Shown: positions 9,845-22,375 of the stretch, piece by piece | How positions within the stretch are numbered: position 1 is the stretch's first letter | Layout: each line of letters begins with the position of its first letter | NCBI GenBank assembly: GCA_002633025.1 | Contig: NMRB01000428.1 | Location: 222,740 to 286,739, forward strand | DNA: 64,000 bases | From: Notospermus geniculatus | Lineage: Eukaryota > Nemertea > Pilidiophora > Heteronemertea > Lineidae | Direction: 5' to 3' | Program-made: the position numbers and the translations under genes | The notes under the pieces: generated by a model | The model's database searches: none | What the model was told of the DNA's origin: nothing | Seen by the model: the letters and a program-made list of their open reading frames with translations, nothing else

Positions 9845-10734
9845 ATTTCTCGTCGATGGTGATTTGACTTGTGCATGATTCTGCACTCTGTTTTTATGCA
9901 CCTTACGGCATTGATCGATCAGAATTCGATTCGTTGAGTCACAAGCACTGAACAAGTGACATCTTTCATCAAGTATTATCATTGTTTCTGTGGTATTAAC
10001 AACTGAATTGCAAACTTCCATCTTACATGTAGGTGCGATCATAGGCCATCTTTGGGCTGGGCCAGTACGATGGAATAGTCTTTCAATCTCATTTCGACGT
10101 TACTGGCCAAAGGCTTTACTAAAGGCCCTTCTCCACGTGCGAGTTTTCTCATGTGAGTTGCTCTTGATGGATAATTCACCACCATTGTTGGTCTCCTTAC
10201 GGCCCATACTGAGACCAATGACACAAATGACTGCCTATATATTACTGATTAGTTGCCCATAGAGAGCCAACTTCTCCAAGAAATCTCTCACATTGCACGG
10301 GTCTCAACTCACCAATAAGTCCAACAAACTGTCTCAAAGACACGACTGATCAAACCAAGAAAGTCTGTGCAGCAGCATCTGATGCGCGAGACCGATGTCG
10401 ACTCACAAAGGCTGCAATGTTATTGCCAATCTCTTATCAATCACCCCGTACCCCTGAATGGGTTTGTCTAAAAAATGACAGCAGAACGATTCTTGATGCG
10501 AAGTAAGCGCGCATCCATCATCGCTACAAATCAGCGAAGCCGACATTTATGAGCCTTTGCGGCGAATTTCCGCTCACACTTTGATACGGTATATTGAAAG
10601 AAGTGTGTGATGTGCTTTTGAGGAGTAAGGACCGCCAGTGTCAGGAAGATTTACGTAGCTTCTGTCTCATAATGCACCCTACGTTAGAGTGCATAATTTT
10701 GGTGTATGTTCACCCATGTTGGTATATGTTGAAC

Positions 10735-10915
10735 CCACACTGACATACAAGAAATTGCCACAATTGAACCCACACTGACATACACCCACATCTGTGTACA
10801 GTACACCCACATATGTGTGCGGTGCACCCACATCTGTGTGTAGTGCACCCACAACTGTGTGTAGTGCACTCAAATTGATATGGTGTGCCCTTGTTGGTAT
10901 GGGGTGCACCCCGAC
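10735..10915. repeat. ~24-bp minisatellite ACCCACATCTGTGTGCGGTGC
   Basis: Tandem units with CACCCACATCTGTGTG and variants. The 24-bp period is a multiple of three, so it yields repetitive frames on the minus strand (WVHxTQM-like) that are not genes. Copy number differs in copy 2 (13197-13415). Confidence 0.85.
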
Positions 10916-11833
10916 CGATGTATACACTGCATCCCATTGCTTATTTCCCTACAAAATTTCATGGTCATGACCAAATCTGCTGTAAAATATATAGGATGTT
11001 CTCGGATTCTACTTGGGAATTATCGAGTAATCCTAGACATTAATGGAGGTCGGCAAACCACGGGATCAACAGACAAAGCACCCTCTTCAACGTATTGTCA
11101 GCCAGCATCATTGAGGGGACTCGCTACAGTATTGAGTGATTCTGTGGCTTTACGAAACAAAACAAGATCAAATTTATGCACATACTGTCATTTCAAGGAC
11201 TCGGTTTCTTTGACAACATTTTCTGTAATCAGACGAACTTCACTCTGTGTTTCATACAACTAACTTCTGAATTAGTTGAGTTTTTGTCAGAAAGATTTTT
11301 TCTAATAAATGTGAACTTTCCTGATGAAACTTTCTATTCAAATTGTGGCAATTTCTTGTCGTCTTTTCCACGTCTTCAGAATTTTCTGATGGAACATCAC
11401 AAACTTCATGACGAAAGTTAACGATGCTGTGCCATTCTTAATTAACCTCGTTAGTCGTCGCAAGGTACACAAATTAAAACTAATTTGACTCGATCACTGT
11501 CTGTTAACCTGACTCAGAATGCCGTCGTCTCATTTACAACATCATTCCTTGTATCACGAGTGGCGGTGATTTAAAAAGTGTCGTCGTCAGAAATGCGGAG
11601 ACCCTGACAGCATAACGTCTGCCGATCATTGAATCATAATAAAATGTAATGAAAGTAAATTCGTCCGTGATTTACGTTGGGGTTTCAAATCAGGGTGCGC
11701 TGTCTTCCTATTCATCTCATGAAATAGTTATTTCTAATTGCAAATATGAAGTTTACCTTGAAACTCGCTTGATGTTTTAAATTTAGTCCGTCAAATCAAG
11801 ATTTAAGTATAATTTTGTTGGATCTCCATCATT

Positions 11834-11950
11834 GGCTGATATTCATAATAGCTGGCAAATGCTTTTACTGCAGGTTTTGTAGTACATTTAATACACAATG
11901 ATGTGAAAATCTTCAGTAAAAGCATTTGCTAACTTTTATGAATACCAGCC
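11834..11950. mobile_element. HP-2 fold-back MITE, copy 2
   Basis: GGCTGATATTCATAATAG ... CTTTTATGAATACCAGCC, inner arms GCAAATGCTTTTACT and its inverse, flanked by ATT on both sides. Confidence 0.8.
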
Positions 11951-12179
11951 ATTGCCTTGAACATGAAGCTCTTTGAGATTCATTCAATCTGACACATCCG
12001 CCTCCAGTCATTCATTTCAGTTGTCTTCTTTGAAAGATAAATTACATGAAATTAACGGAAATTAATCAGAATTAGTGGAGTAAAATCAGTATTAGCTGTG
12101 AATTTCATGATGTTATCAAATGTGCCATCAAAGGCTCTGGTTTCCTCCTGCATTTTCGTAAAATGTACACACTGCTGTG

Positions 12180-12284
12180 CATCCTCCCACAGCAGGGTCT
12201 TGGTGTCGTGCCTCTTCATAAACTCACACGCAATGTGCGAGTGGATGAAGAGTAGTGAGGTAAAAACCCTGCTGTCGGAGAATG
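12180..12284. mobile_element. HP-1 fold-back MITE, copy 2
   Basis: Starts CATCCTCCCACAGCAGGG. The flanks CTGCTGTG (12172-12179) and CTCCTGTG (12285-12292) match at 7 of 8 positions, an aged target duplication. Confidence 0.8.
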
Positions 12285-13196
12285 CTCCTGTGTAGAACTA
12301 ACAAAATTTCTATGTAACATCTAATTTCTCGTCGATGGTGATTTGACTTGTGCATGATTCTGCACTCTGTTTTTATGCACCTTACGGCATTGATCGATCA
12401 GAATTCGATTCGTTGAGTCACAGGCACTGAACAAGTGACATCTTTCATCAAGTATTATCATTGTTTCTGTGGCATTAACAACTGAATTGCAAACTCCCGT
12501 CTTAGGTGGGATCATAGGCCATCTTTGGGCTGGGCCAGTACGATAGAATAGTCTATCAATCTCATTTCGACATTACTGGCCAAAGGCTTTACTAAAGGCA
12601 CTCCTCCACATGCGAGTTTTCTCAATGCGAGTTGGCTCTTGATGGATAATTCGTCTCCTTACGGCCCATACTGAGACCAATGACACAAACGTCTGCCTAT
12701 ATACATGTATTACTGATTAGTTGCCCATAGAGAGCCAACTTCTCCAAGAAATCTCTCACATGGCACGGGTCTCAACTCACCAATAAGTCCAACAAACTGT
12801 CTCAAAGACATGACTGATCAAACCAAGAAAGTCTGTGCAGCAGCGTCTGATGCGCGAGACCGATGTCGACTCACAAAGGCTGCAATGTTATTGCCAATCT
12901 CTTATCAATCACCCCGTACCCCTGAATGGGTTTGTCTAAAAAATGACAGCAGAACGATTCTTGATGCGAAGTAAGCGCGCATCCATCATCGCTACAAATC
13001 AGCGAAGCCGACATTTATGAGCCTTTGCGGCGAATTTCCGCTCACACTTTGATACGGTATATTGAAAGAAGAGTGTGATGTGCTTTTGAGGAGTAAGGAC
13101 CACCAGTGTCAGGAAGATTTACGTAGCTTCTGTCTCATAATGCACCCTACGTTAGAGTGCATAATTTTGGGTATGTTCACCCATGTTGGTATATGT

Positions 13197-13415
13197 TGGA
13201 CCCACACTGACATATATGGACCTGTGTTGGTGTGCACTGCCCCCATGTTGGTAGTCTGTGCAGTGATGCACCCACACTGTGTGCGGTGCACCCACATCTG
13301 TGTGCGGTACACCCACATCTGTGTGCAGTACACCCACATATGTGTGCGGTGCACCCACATCTAGTGCACCCACAACTGTGTGTAGTGCACCCAAATTGAT
13401 ATGGTGTGCGCTTGT
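13197..13415. repeat. ~24-bp minisatellite, copy 2 version
   Basis: Same CCCACAT(C/A)TGTGTG units as 10735-10915, with extra units. Confidence 0.85.
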
Positions 13416-14388
13416 TGGTATGGGGTGCACCCCACCGATGTATACACTGCATCTCATTGCTTATTTCCCTACAAAATTTCATGGTCATGACCAAATCTGC
13501 TGTAAAATATATAGGATGTTCTCGGATTCTACTTGGGAATTATCGAGTAATCCTAGACATTAATGGAGGTCGGCAAACCACAGGATCAACAGACAAAGCA
13601 CCCTCTTCGACGTATTGTCAGCCAGCATCATTGAGGGGACTCGCTGTAGTATTGAGTGATTCTGTGGCTTTACGAAACAAAACAAGATCAAATTTATGCA
13701 CATACTGTCATTTCAAGGACTCGGTTTCTTTGACAACATTTTCTGTAATCAGACGAACTTCACTCTGTGTTTCATACAACTAACTTCTGAATTAGTTGAG
13801 TTTTTGTCAGAAAGATTTTTTCAAATAAATGTGAACTTTCTCGATGAAACTTTCTATTCAAATTGTGGCAATTTCTTGTCGTCTTTTCCACGTCTTCAGA
13901 ATTTTCTGATGGAACATCACAAACTTCATGACGAAAGTTAACGATGCTGTGCCATTCTTAATTAACCTCGTTAGTCGTCAGCAAGGTACACAAATTAAAA
14001 CTAATTTGACTCGATCACTGTCTGTTAACCTGACTCAGAATGCCGTCGTCTCATTTACAACATCATTCCTTGTATCACGAGTGGTGGTGATTTAAAAAGT
14101 GTCGTCGTCAGAATCTGCGGAGACCCTGACAGCATAACGTCTGCCGATCATTGAATCATAATAAAATGTAATGAAAGTAAATTCGTCCGTGATTTACGTT
14201 GGGGTTTCAAATCAGGGTGTGCTGTCTTCCTATTCATGTCATGAAATAGTTATTTCTAATTGCAAATATGAAGTTTACCTTGAAACTCGTTAGGCCCTAG
14301 ATGTTTTAAATTAAGTCCGTCAAATCAGGGTTTATGTATAATTTTGTTGGATCTCCATCCTTGGCAGGATTATCCTGATCATCAAATT

Positions 14389-14502
14389 GGCTCATGCTAG
14401 CAAATGCTTTTACTTCAGGTTTTGTAGTACATGTACATTACCTTTGACATTGCTGTGAAAATCTTAAGTAAAAGTATTTGCTAACTTTTATGAATACCAG
14501 CC
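14389..14502. mobile_element. HP-2 fold-back MITE, copy 3 (left arm decayed)
   Basis: The right end CTTTTATGAATACCAGCC is intact. The left end reads GGCTCATGCTAGC, so the palindrome is broken outside the GCAAATGCTTTTACT core. Confidence 0.7.
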
Positions 14503-14731
14503 ATTGCCTTGAACATGAAACTCTTTGAGATTCATTCAATCTGACACATCCGCCTCCAGTCATTGATTTCAGTTGTCTTCTTTGAAAGATAAATTACATG
14601 AAATTAACGGAAATTAATCAGAATTAGTGGAGTAAAATCAGTATTAGCTGTGAATTTCATGATGTTATCGAACGTGCCATCAAAGGCTCTGGTTTCCTCC
14701 TGCATTTTCGTAAAATGTACACACTGCTGTG

Positions 14732-14836
14732 CATCCTCCCACAGCAGGGTCTTGGTGTCGTGCCTCTTCATACACTCACACACAATGTGCGAGTGGATGA
14801 AGAGTAGTGAGGTAAAAACCCTGCTGTCGGAGAATG
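14732..14836. mobile_element. HP-1 fold-back MITE, copy 3
   Basis: Duplicate of copy 2 carried within duplication A, same flanking 8-mers. Confidence 0.8.
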
Positions 14837-14958
14837 CTCCTGTGTAGAACTAACAAAATTTCTATGTAACATCTATGCTCTTTGAAATATAAAGTCATGT
14901 TGCATTTGATGCCATCAGTTTTTGTGTACACATAACTTGTAATTTGTCTGATACTTAC

Positions 14959-15027
14959 CTGCATCCAACAAAAATGCATAAACGAGCAAAAATTTTTCTT
15001 CAAATGTGCTGTTTTTGAAGATCTGCT
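14959..15027 (-). CDS. Candidate minus-strand internal exon
   Basis: On the minus strand ttttatacttaaatcag precedes and CAG|gtaagt follows a 69-nt segment in phase 0 at both ends (SRSSKTAHLKK ... FMHFCWMQ). The donor is full consensus and the acceptor fair. Composition (K, F, H rich) is only weakly protein-like and the A/T-rich context makes chance likely. No family recognised. Confidence 0.2.
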
Positions 15028-15587
15028 CTGATTTAAGTATAAAACGCCAGCAAAGTCATCAACTTTAATTTCAAGAATCAATTATAAGGAAAAACATGAC
15101 TCAAGTCAAATCATTTCCACTCAAGATGGCACATGTCAACTACAAGAAATGTTCATAATGAACCTATACTGTGACACCAACCTAAGATGTTCTCGCTCGT
15201 TTCCATGACAACGGTACAGGTAACTCGCATCTTTTGGCGAGCCGTACGCGGTGTTGGAGGAGGGGATGCCAAGATATCGTCAGCCGATAACCTTCATGGT
15301 TACACTCGATGAAAATTGAGAGGTTTTTTTCGGCCGTCATCAAATAATAATGAGACATGTGTAATGAGACAGTTTCTGGTCATTCCAATGCGGAATCACG
15401 GATTTATGGTAGCACACCTGAAATGTCACAGGTACTTTGTTCGCCAAGGGTGTCCGGAAATCCTGGGGGAATAATTTGAAGCGGTTGTTGTTTGATTCAT
15501 CTAATAACATGTCTCGCCCCTTTCCGGCTCAGTTGTGAATCGAGGTATCAGAAATGCAATCACTTTTTTAGGTGCACATATTGTATA
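15028..15587. other. Unassigned sequence between duplications A and B
   Basis: No repeat, exon or RNA gene recognised. Confidence 0.3.
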
Positions 15588-15806
15588 TTCCTTGGTTTGC
15601 AGGTACTAGAGCAAAACGGTACATGTATACTCACACGCTGGTTACAGTGGCTTCGTTTGTGAACCATTTGTGAATGAAGCCTTTGTCAATGGCGTGTCTG
15701 TATATAGTGTAGCTCTATATACATGTAATCACAGCCTTAACCTTTCCCTGCAAGTGGCAGTTCCAAAATAAACTAACGAAGAGCGAAATCCTGAAATCTT
15801 ACAAAA

Positions 15807-15880
15807 ACCCTGTCACATAGGTAGTATTCATTGGAAAGTACTCACTGAGAGCTTTCCAATGAATACCTATGTGGTGAGTT
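15807..15880. repeat. HP-3 hairpin, copy 1
   Basis: CCTGTCACATAGG, TATTCATTGGAAAG, then the inverse CTTTCCAATGAATACC and TATGTGG. Also at 17384, 20511, 22127 and (half) 29290. Often preceded by ATCTTACAAAAAC. Confidence 0.75.
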
Positions 15881-17383
15881 TCAGGTGTGTCTACGTTTTT
15901 GACATCTTTTGACTTGCTATGATGGTATTGGCTTCTGGAGCCGGGTACCGTCATTCTTGCATGAAAGGGTTAATCTCCATGTCAATATGGCTGTTTTATT
16001 ATGCATTAAGTTTGTAATGAAACAACACAGGAAATATTGGTGATGACCTCGCAGGTGATTGCAACACGATTGGAATGTAAAAAGTGCAGGATGAGTGCCG
16101 AGATGCAATTCTTTTCTTTGCTCAGCTGTTCCATGTGTGTTGATGACATTGTCTGCTGTCTTTCTTACAATATTGGAACTTTTAAATGATTTTTTTTCAG
16201 AGTAGAAGACAATCTTTGTAAAATTGTTGTGTGTGGTGTACATGTATGATGAGGTTAGCTTTTGAATCCGGAAGGATATCGCCAGGACCATACAACAAAA
16301 AAATTTTTTTGTAAAATAAATTGGAATTTTTCACATCTTTTGATTCATACTAAGCATTTTGATGGCTGTTCTCCACTTACAAGGCTATATTATAAGCATC
16401 TTTTACACTTTTAGCCCGGTTGAAGCATGCTGAGCTTCATGACCTGGAGCGAGCCATTTGGTACTGAGACAAGCTAGCTCGACCTGCCTACATTTGGCAA
16501 AACTGTACCAAATCGTGCTCCGTCCGGACTGAGCACATTGAAAATTCAATAGTGTAAATGGGGCTATAGTTGAGGGCCAGGATGTCTGCAGTTTGATCTG
16601 TACCTTCTATCATCTATCTAAGGCCAACAAATCCATTGTATAGTTAGAAAAATTGTGGGCGAATATGGCAAACTGAAGACACCGTGTCACATTTCTTTAT
16701 GACCATCTTCCTCTTTGACTGCACTGAGCAGAACCCGGCTTGCTGACATAATGCATCCCTTTATCACGACCCCGGCTCCACGGATTCAGCAGCCTTATGA
16801 TGGCAAGGAAATCGCACACTTAAAAAAAGTGCCTCACAAAGATGAAATTCATATTGGGTTCTAAAAGATAGCTTCAGGATTAAACACTCTGGCAACAACA
16901 CAAGAGACAGCTTCAATAATAGCTCACATAAAAAAACAAGTTCTCAATACAATATCTACGACTTCCCATTTTTCTCAACGCATCGCTTTGACTCCATGAT
17001 CTTTCGCATTCATCGCCGTGATATCATCACACCTCGTCACAATATTGACATGTTTTACTAACCACCGCTCAAAGGCTAATTAATTGTTCGGAGTGAAATG
17101 CATATTCAAAGCGGTGACTTCCTTACATGTTTCCTGGAGCTGTTTGCAGCCTATTTGTTGTCGTCGAATAGTAATTGATGGGTGGGCCCTCGGAGAACTA
17201 TAGACCATTTATCTTAGTAAACCGAGGAAAGTTTTTGGTGTTGTTTCAGCAACCGTGGACGTAGTAGCAAATAACACTGGAATAAAAAGGCAACATTCCA
17301 TACTGCGTGTGTTTGTTTCTTACCCGTTCAATTCTCCCCAAAAATGAAAGGTGTAGGCCTACAATGGCTTGAAAGGTACTGGA

Positions 17384-17456
17384 AACCTGTCATATGGGTA
17401 TTCACTGGAAAGTTCTCAGTGAGTGCTTTCCAATGAATACCTATGTGACAGGATTT
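17384..17456. repeat. HP-3 hairpin, copy 2
   Basis: CCTGTCATATGGGTATTC ... GAATACCTATGTGACAGG inverted arms with a short loop. Confidence 0.75.
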
Positions 17457-17499
17457 ATGCAAGACCTCCAGATGTGGCAGATTTATTAGGCTATGATAA

Positions 17500-17640
17500 C
17501 TTAGAACATGAAATAATAACGGGTTTCTAAGGTGGAAGACATAGCTTCCTACCGGACTCGAACCCACGGACCCTCGCATTAGGCATCAGTCGCCGGCACT
17601 CAGGGGCCAAATCCCCATCTTCCATATCGATGATAACTTA
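17500..17640 (-). mobile_element. tRNA-like SINE head within duplication B
   Basis: On the minus strand CCCCTGAGTGCCGGCGA resembles an A-box region and GGTTCGAGTCC (17554-17564) a B box. Repeated at 22270-22370 in copy 2. No tail identified. Confidence 0.5.
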
Positions 17641-18050
17641 GAGGTACACATTGTACGGACACCCGGTTAATAATGGCTTCACGGTTCCAAACCCTTTGTG
17701 AAGCCTTCGTCAACCGGCATGTCCATATACCATGTAGCTCTTTATAATTGCAGCCTTAGCTACTGGTGGTGAAGGGGTTAAAACTTCCAGTACACGTACA
17801 CAAAAATGACTGCTATTAGAATGCTGTTCATCTCTCATGTTCAAGTTTGCACAAGGGACCAGGTCCGCTGATTTGAGGGTTAACATCAGAACAATAATGT
17901 CAATCTTCTTGGTTTCTTCGAGATTTTCACCATAGAATCACAATTGGTGATGAGTCATTTCCCCCTCGGGCTCCTTCCTTCGTTATCACATCACCTTGAC
18001 TTGCCTCCTCATTGTGTAAGTCAGGATCTCGTGAAGATATCTGCTGACTT

Positions 18051-18330
18051 GAGCCCTGATAGCCTGGTGGCTGTCACGTCTGCTGAGACCAAGCCGCAGG
18101 TCCCGGGTTCGAATCCAGCACGGGCCATATGGGATTTCATTCCCGGCTCTTCAGTCCGTCGCATGGGACAGTAAGCCGTGGTGCCTTGTAGCTTGTGTCT
18201 TTGCAAGGGCAAGTAAGAGACCCCATCCAAGTGAGGAACATGAGTAGCTTACGATGGCCTCCTCTGTACTTACCAGGGCCAATAATGCTATAGCGTCGGC
18301 CCTGACGGAAAAATGAAATACAAATATCAA
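18051..18330 (+). mobile_element. SINE-A, tRNA-derived, full length
   Basis: Head GAGCCCTGATAGCCTGGTGG with A box TAGCCTGGTGG (18060-18070) and B box GGTTCGAATCC (18106-18116), an exact consensus match. Then a conserved body (GACCCCATCCAAGTGAGGAA) and tail GCCCTGACGGAAAAATGAAA followed by AATACAAAT. SINEs of this kind are copied by an external LINE; none is visible here. Confidence 0.9.
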
Positions 18331-18586
18331 GAATCTAATTGAACCTCTCTTTGAGATCAGTAGCTGCTAGGAGGACACTGATGAAAGCTGCTGAATTGAA
18401 TAATTCAACCTCGCTCTGAGATGCTAGGAGGACATCTTTGTATCAAGGGCACCAAATTCCAGTCCTACATCAGTTGGCAAGTTCTAGTCAAGTTGACTTC
18501 TCTAATCAGAATATCTCTGAATTAAAGACAGCATTTGTCAGTCCCAATGCTGTCTAACAGGGAGCTTCCACTCATATTGATAAGGA

Positions 18587-18855
18587 GTGTAGACAAATCC
18601 CAAATTCCCAGATCTGCGCACTTCCGCCGAAATGGCAAACAGAACCTCGACCTGAAACCAGCTGACGTGACGCAATCCATGATTCAGCAATGGTCGAGTC
18701 TAACGCAACGTCATCGAACTCACTGTGTCACATGGTCGTGGGGTTCTCTGCGTCACGTCATTCAGTGTCAGAATGGTTTCAGACCGAGGTTCTGTTTGCC
18801 ATTTCGGCGGACGTGCGCAGATCTTTCTCGTTTTCGTCAATTTGGGATTTGTCTA
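18587..18855. mobile_element. HP-5 fold-back element, present in duplication B copy 1 only
   Basis: Ends TGTAGACAAATCCCAAATT and AATTTGGGATTTGTCTA, with inner arms CAGATCTGCGCAC and GTGCGCAGATC. Copy 2 reads straight across the site (AAGGA|TGGCAG at 23330/23331), a clean empty site. Relatives at 42021 and 44849. Confidence 0.85.
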
Positions 18856-19629
18856 TGGCAGAGATATTCGGGGTGGTCATGTTCAAGAAAAGAGCTACAT
18901 CAGAGAGAAAGTTTCCCAAAGAAATATGTGTCGCTTTCTTTTGGCCTCGGCGTCAAATTTGGTTCTATGCAGTTCAGAATCGCCTCTGGAAGAAAGATTC
19001 TCATACGAATACTTTAAGCATAGGCCTATGTTGTTACTGCATATCAGGTGGACCTTGGGGCAGTCATGCCGAAGAAAGGTTTATATCATATTCATAATGA
19101 AAGGGATTTTGTGCAACCTTCTGTTCACCGCAGCACTGCTGCAATTTGTTCCTCTGTGGTTACCGATAGCTTAATTTACTGAATATCCATTCCAACAGAA
19201 TCAAAGAAATTAAACTAGTCACTGCAAAAAGCTTCATAAAAGTTTTTAACATAATTTGTCGCATATTTTGATTAAATTGACGGGTCTCAAATAAAAATCC
19301 TCTTTGGTGGAAAGTTCTTTTAAAATCTTCAAACATTTTGGTGAGGGAGATGGTATATGTATTTAGCAATTTCATTAGAGGGACGTATGATTAAATTAAT
19401 GACTATCTTTAGTGATTATGATAAAAGGGTCCCCCAACAGACGAGACCTTGATGATTAAAGACAAATTTTTGCACTGAAGAAATTTGATTATACGGTTGG
19501 TGAAACTTGAGATATATGATGGAAGTTAATGTGTGGAAGATGAAGAGTGGTTGGATGTGGTTACCGTGGTGAAATCTAAGGAAAGAATTTTGTGATCCTG
19601 TAGGCTTGGACCCATGGTAGAGTCACCAT

Positions 19630-19756
19630 GGGTCGTATTCAAAAAGCGTTTCTATCATTAGAACCGTCTTAGGCTGGTTCCAAGTGTACTTCACCACTAC
19701 ACTTGGAACCGGCCTAAGACGGTTCTAATAATAGAACCGCTTTATGAATATGACCC
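19630..19756. mobile_element. 127-bp fold-back MITE, present in duplication B copy 1 only
   Basis: Left end GGGTCGTATTCAAAAAGCG. The right end read in reverse is GGGTCATATTCATAAAGCG. It is palindromic through AGAACCGTCTTAGGC and CCAAGTGTA. The matching site in copy 2 (near 24470) is empty. The target duplication is about 4 bp (CCAT) but ambiguous, because the ends resemble the flank. Confidence 0.85.
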
Positions 19757-19774
19757 CCATGGGTCCAGTTTAGT

Positions 19775-19879
19775 CATCCTCCCACAACAGGGTTTTTACC
19801 TCGCTAATCTTTGTCTAGTCACACTTTGTGTGCAAGTGTATGAAGAGTAACAAGACCAAAGCCCTGCTGTGGGAGGATG
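19775..19879. mobile_element. HP-1 fold-back MITE, copy 4
   Basis: CATCCTCCCACAACAGGG ... CCCTGCTGTGGGAGGATG, opposite orientation to copy 1. Flanks AGTTTAGT / AGTTTTCT. Confidence 0.8.
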
Positions 19880-20510
19880 AGTTTTCTTTGGATCAAAGAA
19901 CCGCAGGTGAACAGCAAGTCTGACCCAAGCTGCAACAAGCCCATCGAAAACAAGGGATCATCTCACTGACATGCACTCGTAATGCTAGGCAGCACACGTG
20001 CAGTTTCATGTCTGCGAGAATCTCACTGACATTAGCTCCTCAAAGCTGGTAGCACGCAGGCAGTCTCTCATGTCTGTGAGATGTCACTTTCATGTGCTCC
20101 TAAAACTGCTGGTAGCACATGTACAGATTCATTTCTGTGAGCCGTGTTGCCTACATGACGTAGCACGCATAATGTACATGACGTAGCACGCAAACATGAC
20201 ATAGGTTTTAGCTAACAAAGATGACTTGCAGTTATGGTCTCACTGAGGCTTCCATAATGTGTGCTGCTACCAGCTTCACTCAAAGAAAAATTCCTTGGTT
20301 TGCAGGTACTAGAGCAAAACGGTACATGTATACTCACACGCTGGTTACAGTGGCTTCGTTTGTGAACCATTTGTGAATGAAGACTTTGTCAATGGCGTGT
20401 CTGTATATAGTGTAGCTCTATATACATGTAATCACAGCCTCAACCTTTCCCTGCAAGTGGCAGTTCCAAAATAAACTAACGAAGAGCAAAATCCTGAAAT
20501 CTTACAAAAA

Positions 20511-20590
20511 CCCTGTCACAAAGGTAGGCCTAGTATTCATTGGAAAGTACTCACTGAGAGCTTTCCAATGAATACCTATGTGGTGAGTTT
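20511..20590. repeat. HP-3 hairpin, copy 3
   Basis: Counterpart of 15807-15880. Confidence 0.75.
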
Positions 20591-22126
20591 CAGGTGTGTC
20601 TACGTTTTTGACATCTTTTGACTTGCTATGATGGTATTGGCTTCTGGAGCCAGATACCGTCATTCTTGCATGAAAGGGTTAATCTCCATGTCAATATGGC
20701 TGTTTTATTATGCATTAAGTTTGTAATGAAACAACACAGGAAATATTGGTGATGACCTCGCAGGTGATCGCAACACGATTGGAATGTAAAAAGTGCAGGA
20801 TGAGTGCCGAGATGCAATTCTTTTCTTTGCTCAGCTGTTCCATGTGTGTTGATGACATTGTCTGCTGTCTTTCTTACAATATTGGAACTTTTAAATGAAT
20901 TTTTTTCAGAATAGAAGCAGTGTGAGACAATCTTTGTAAAATTGTTGTGTGTTGTGTGTGGTGTACATGTATGATGAGGTTAGCTTTTGAATCCGGAAGG
21001 ATATCGCCAGGACCATATAACAAAAAAAATTTTTGTAAAATAAATTGGAATTTTTCACATCTTTTGATTCATACTAAGCATTTTGATGGCTGTTCTCCAC
21101 TTACAAGGCTATATTATAAGCCCCTTTTACACTTTTAGTCCGGTTGAAGCATGGTGAGCTTTATGACCTGGATCGAGCCACTTTGGAATTCAAGCGGGAC
21201 AGGCCCATTTACAATCCCATTTGGCAAAATTGTTCCAATCCGTGCTCCGTCCGGACTGAGCACAGTGAAAATTCCATAGCGTGAATGGGGCCAGGATGTC
21301 TGCAGTTTGATCTGTACCTTCTATCATCTATCTAAGGCCAACAAATCCATTGTGTAGTTAGAAAAATTGTGGGCGAATATGGCAAACTGAAGACACCGTG
21401 TCATAGTTCTTTATATGACCATCTTCTTCTTTGACTGCACTGAGCAGAACCCGGCTTGCTGACATAATGCATCCCTTTATCACGACCCTGGCTCCACGGA
21501 TTCAGCAACCTTATGATGGCAAGGAAATCGCATACTTAAAAAAACTGCCTCACAAAGATGAAATTCATATTGGGTTCTAAAAGATAGCTTCAGGATTAAA
21601 CACTCTGGCAACAACACAAGAGACAGCTTCAATAATAGCTCACATAAAAAACACAAGTTCTCAATACAATATCTACGACTTCCCATTTTTCTCAACGCAT
21701 CGCTTTGACTTCATGATCTTTCGCATTCATCGCTGTGATATCATCACACCTCGTCACAATATTGACATGTTTTACTAACCACCGCTCAAAGGCTAATTAA
21801 TTGTTCGGAGTGAAATGCATATTCAAAAGTAGCGAACAATGGCGGTGACTTCCTTACATGTTTCCTGGAGCTGTTTGCAGCCTATTTGTTGTCGTCGAAT
21901 AGTAATTGATGGGTGGGCCCTCGGAGAACTATACACCATTTATCTTAGTAAACCGAGGAAAGTTTTTGGTGTTGTTTCAGCAACTGTGGACATAGTAGCA
22001 AATAACACTGGAATAAAAAGGCAACATTCCATACTGCGTGTGTTCATTTCTTCCCCGTTCAGTTCTCCCCAAAAATGAAAGGTGTAGGCCTACAATGGCT
22101 TGAAAGGTACTGGAGACTTGCCATAT

Positions 22127-22197
22127 GGGTATTCACTGGAAAGTTCTCAGTGAGTACTTTCCAATGAATACCTATGTGACAGGGTTTATGCAAGACC
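22127..22197. repeat. HP-3 hairpin, copy 4
   Basis: Counterpart of 17384-17456. Confidence 0.75.
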
Positions 22198-22239
22198 TCC
22201 AGATCTGGTAGATTTATTAGGCTACAATAACTTAGAACA

Positions 22240-22375
22240 TGAAATAATAACGGGTTTCTAAGGTGGAAGACATAGCTTCCTACCGGACTCGAACCCACGA
22301 ACCCTCGCATTAGGCATCAGTCGCCAGCACTCAGGGGCCAAATCCCCATCTTCCATATCGATGATAACTTAGAGG
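22240..22375 (-). mobile_element. tRNA-like SINE head, second copy
   Basis: Counterpart of 17500-17640; B box GGTTCGAGTCC at 22285-22295. Confidence 0.5.

Larger units (their letters stand above)
9845..12323 (+). repeat. Tandem duplication A, copy 1 (2.5 kb)
   Basis: Runs from ATTTCTCGTCGATGG to ATGTAACATCTA and is followed at once by copy 2. The copies differ by scattered substitutions, short indels and minisatellite length. It contains a CCCACAT minisatellite, an HP-2 and an HP-1 element. Two short frames recur in both copies (minus 9845-10042 region; plus 11176-11421), but with replacement changes and no splice context, so coding is not supported. Confidence 0.92.
12324..14875 (+). repeat. 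Tandem duplication A, copy 2
   Basis: Second copy of the 2.5-kb unit, abutting copy 1 without an N. The minisatellite is longer, and the left arm of its HP-2 element has diverged. Confidence 0.92.
15588..20290 (+). repeat. Tandem duplication B, copy 1 (4.7 kb)
   Basis: Runs from TTCCTTGGTTTGCAGG to CACTCAAAGAAAAA and is followed directly by copy 2. It contains two HP-3 hairpins, a tRNA-like head, SINE-A, an HP-5 insertion, a 127-bp MITE and HP-1. The HP-5 and 127-bp insertions are absent from copy 2. Confidence 0.93.

Noticed and set aside
10684-13457. Proteins with WVHxTQM repeats on the minus strand
   Set aside because: A direct consequence of a 24-bp minisatellite; copy number differs between duplicates.
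18051-18120. Functional tRNA gene
   Set aside because: The same head recurs with a shared non-tRNA body in many places, so it is a SINE.
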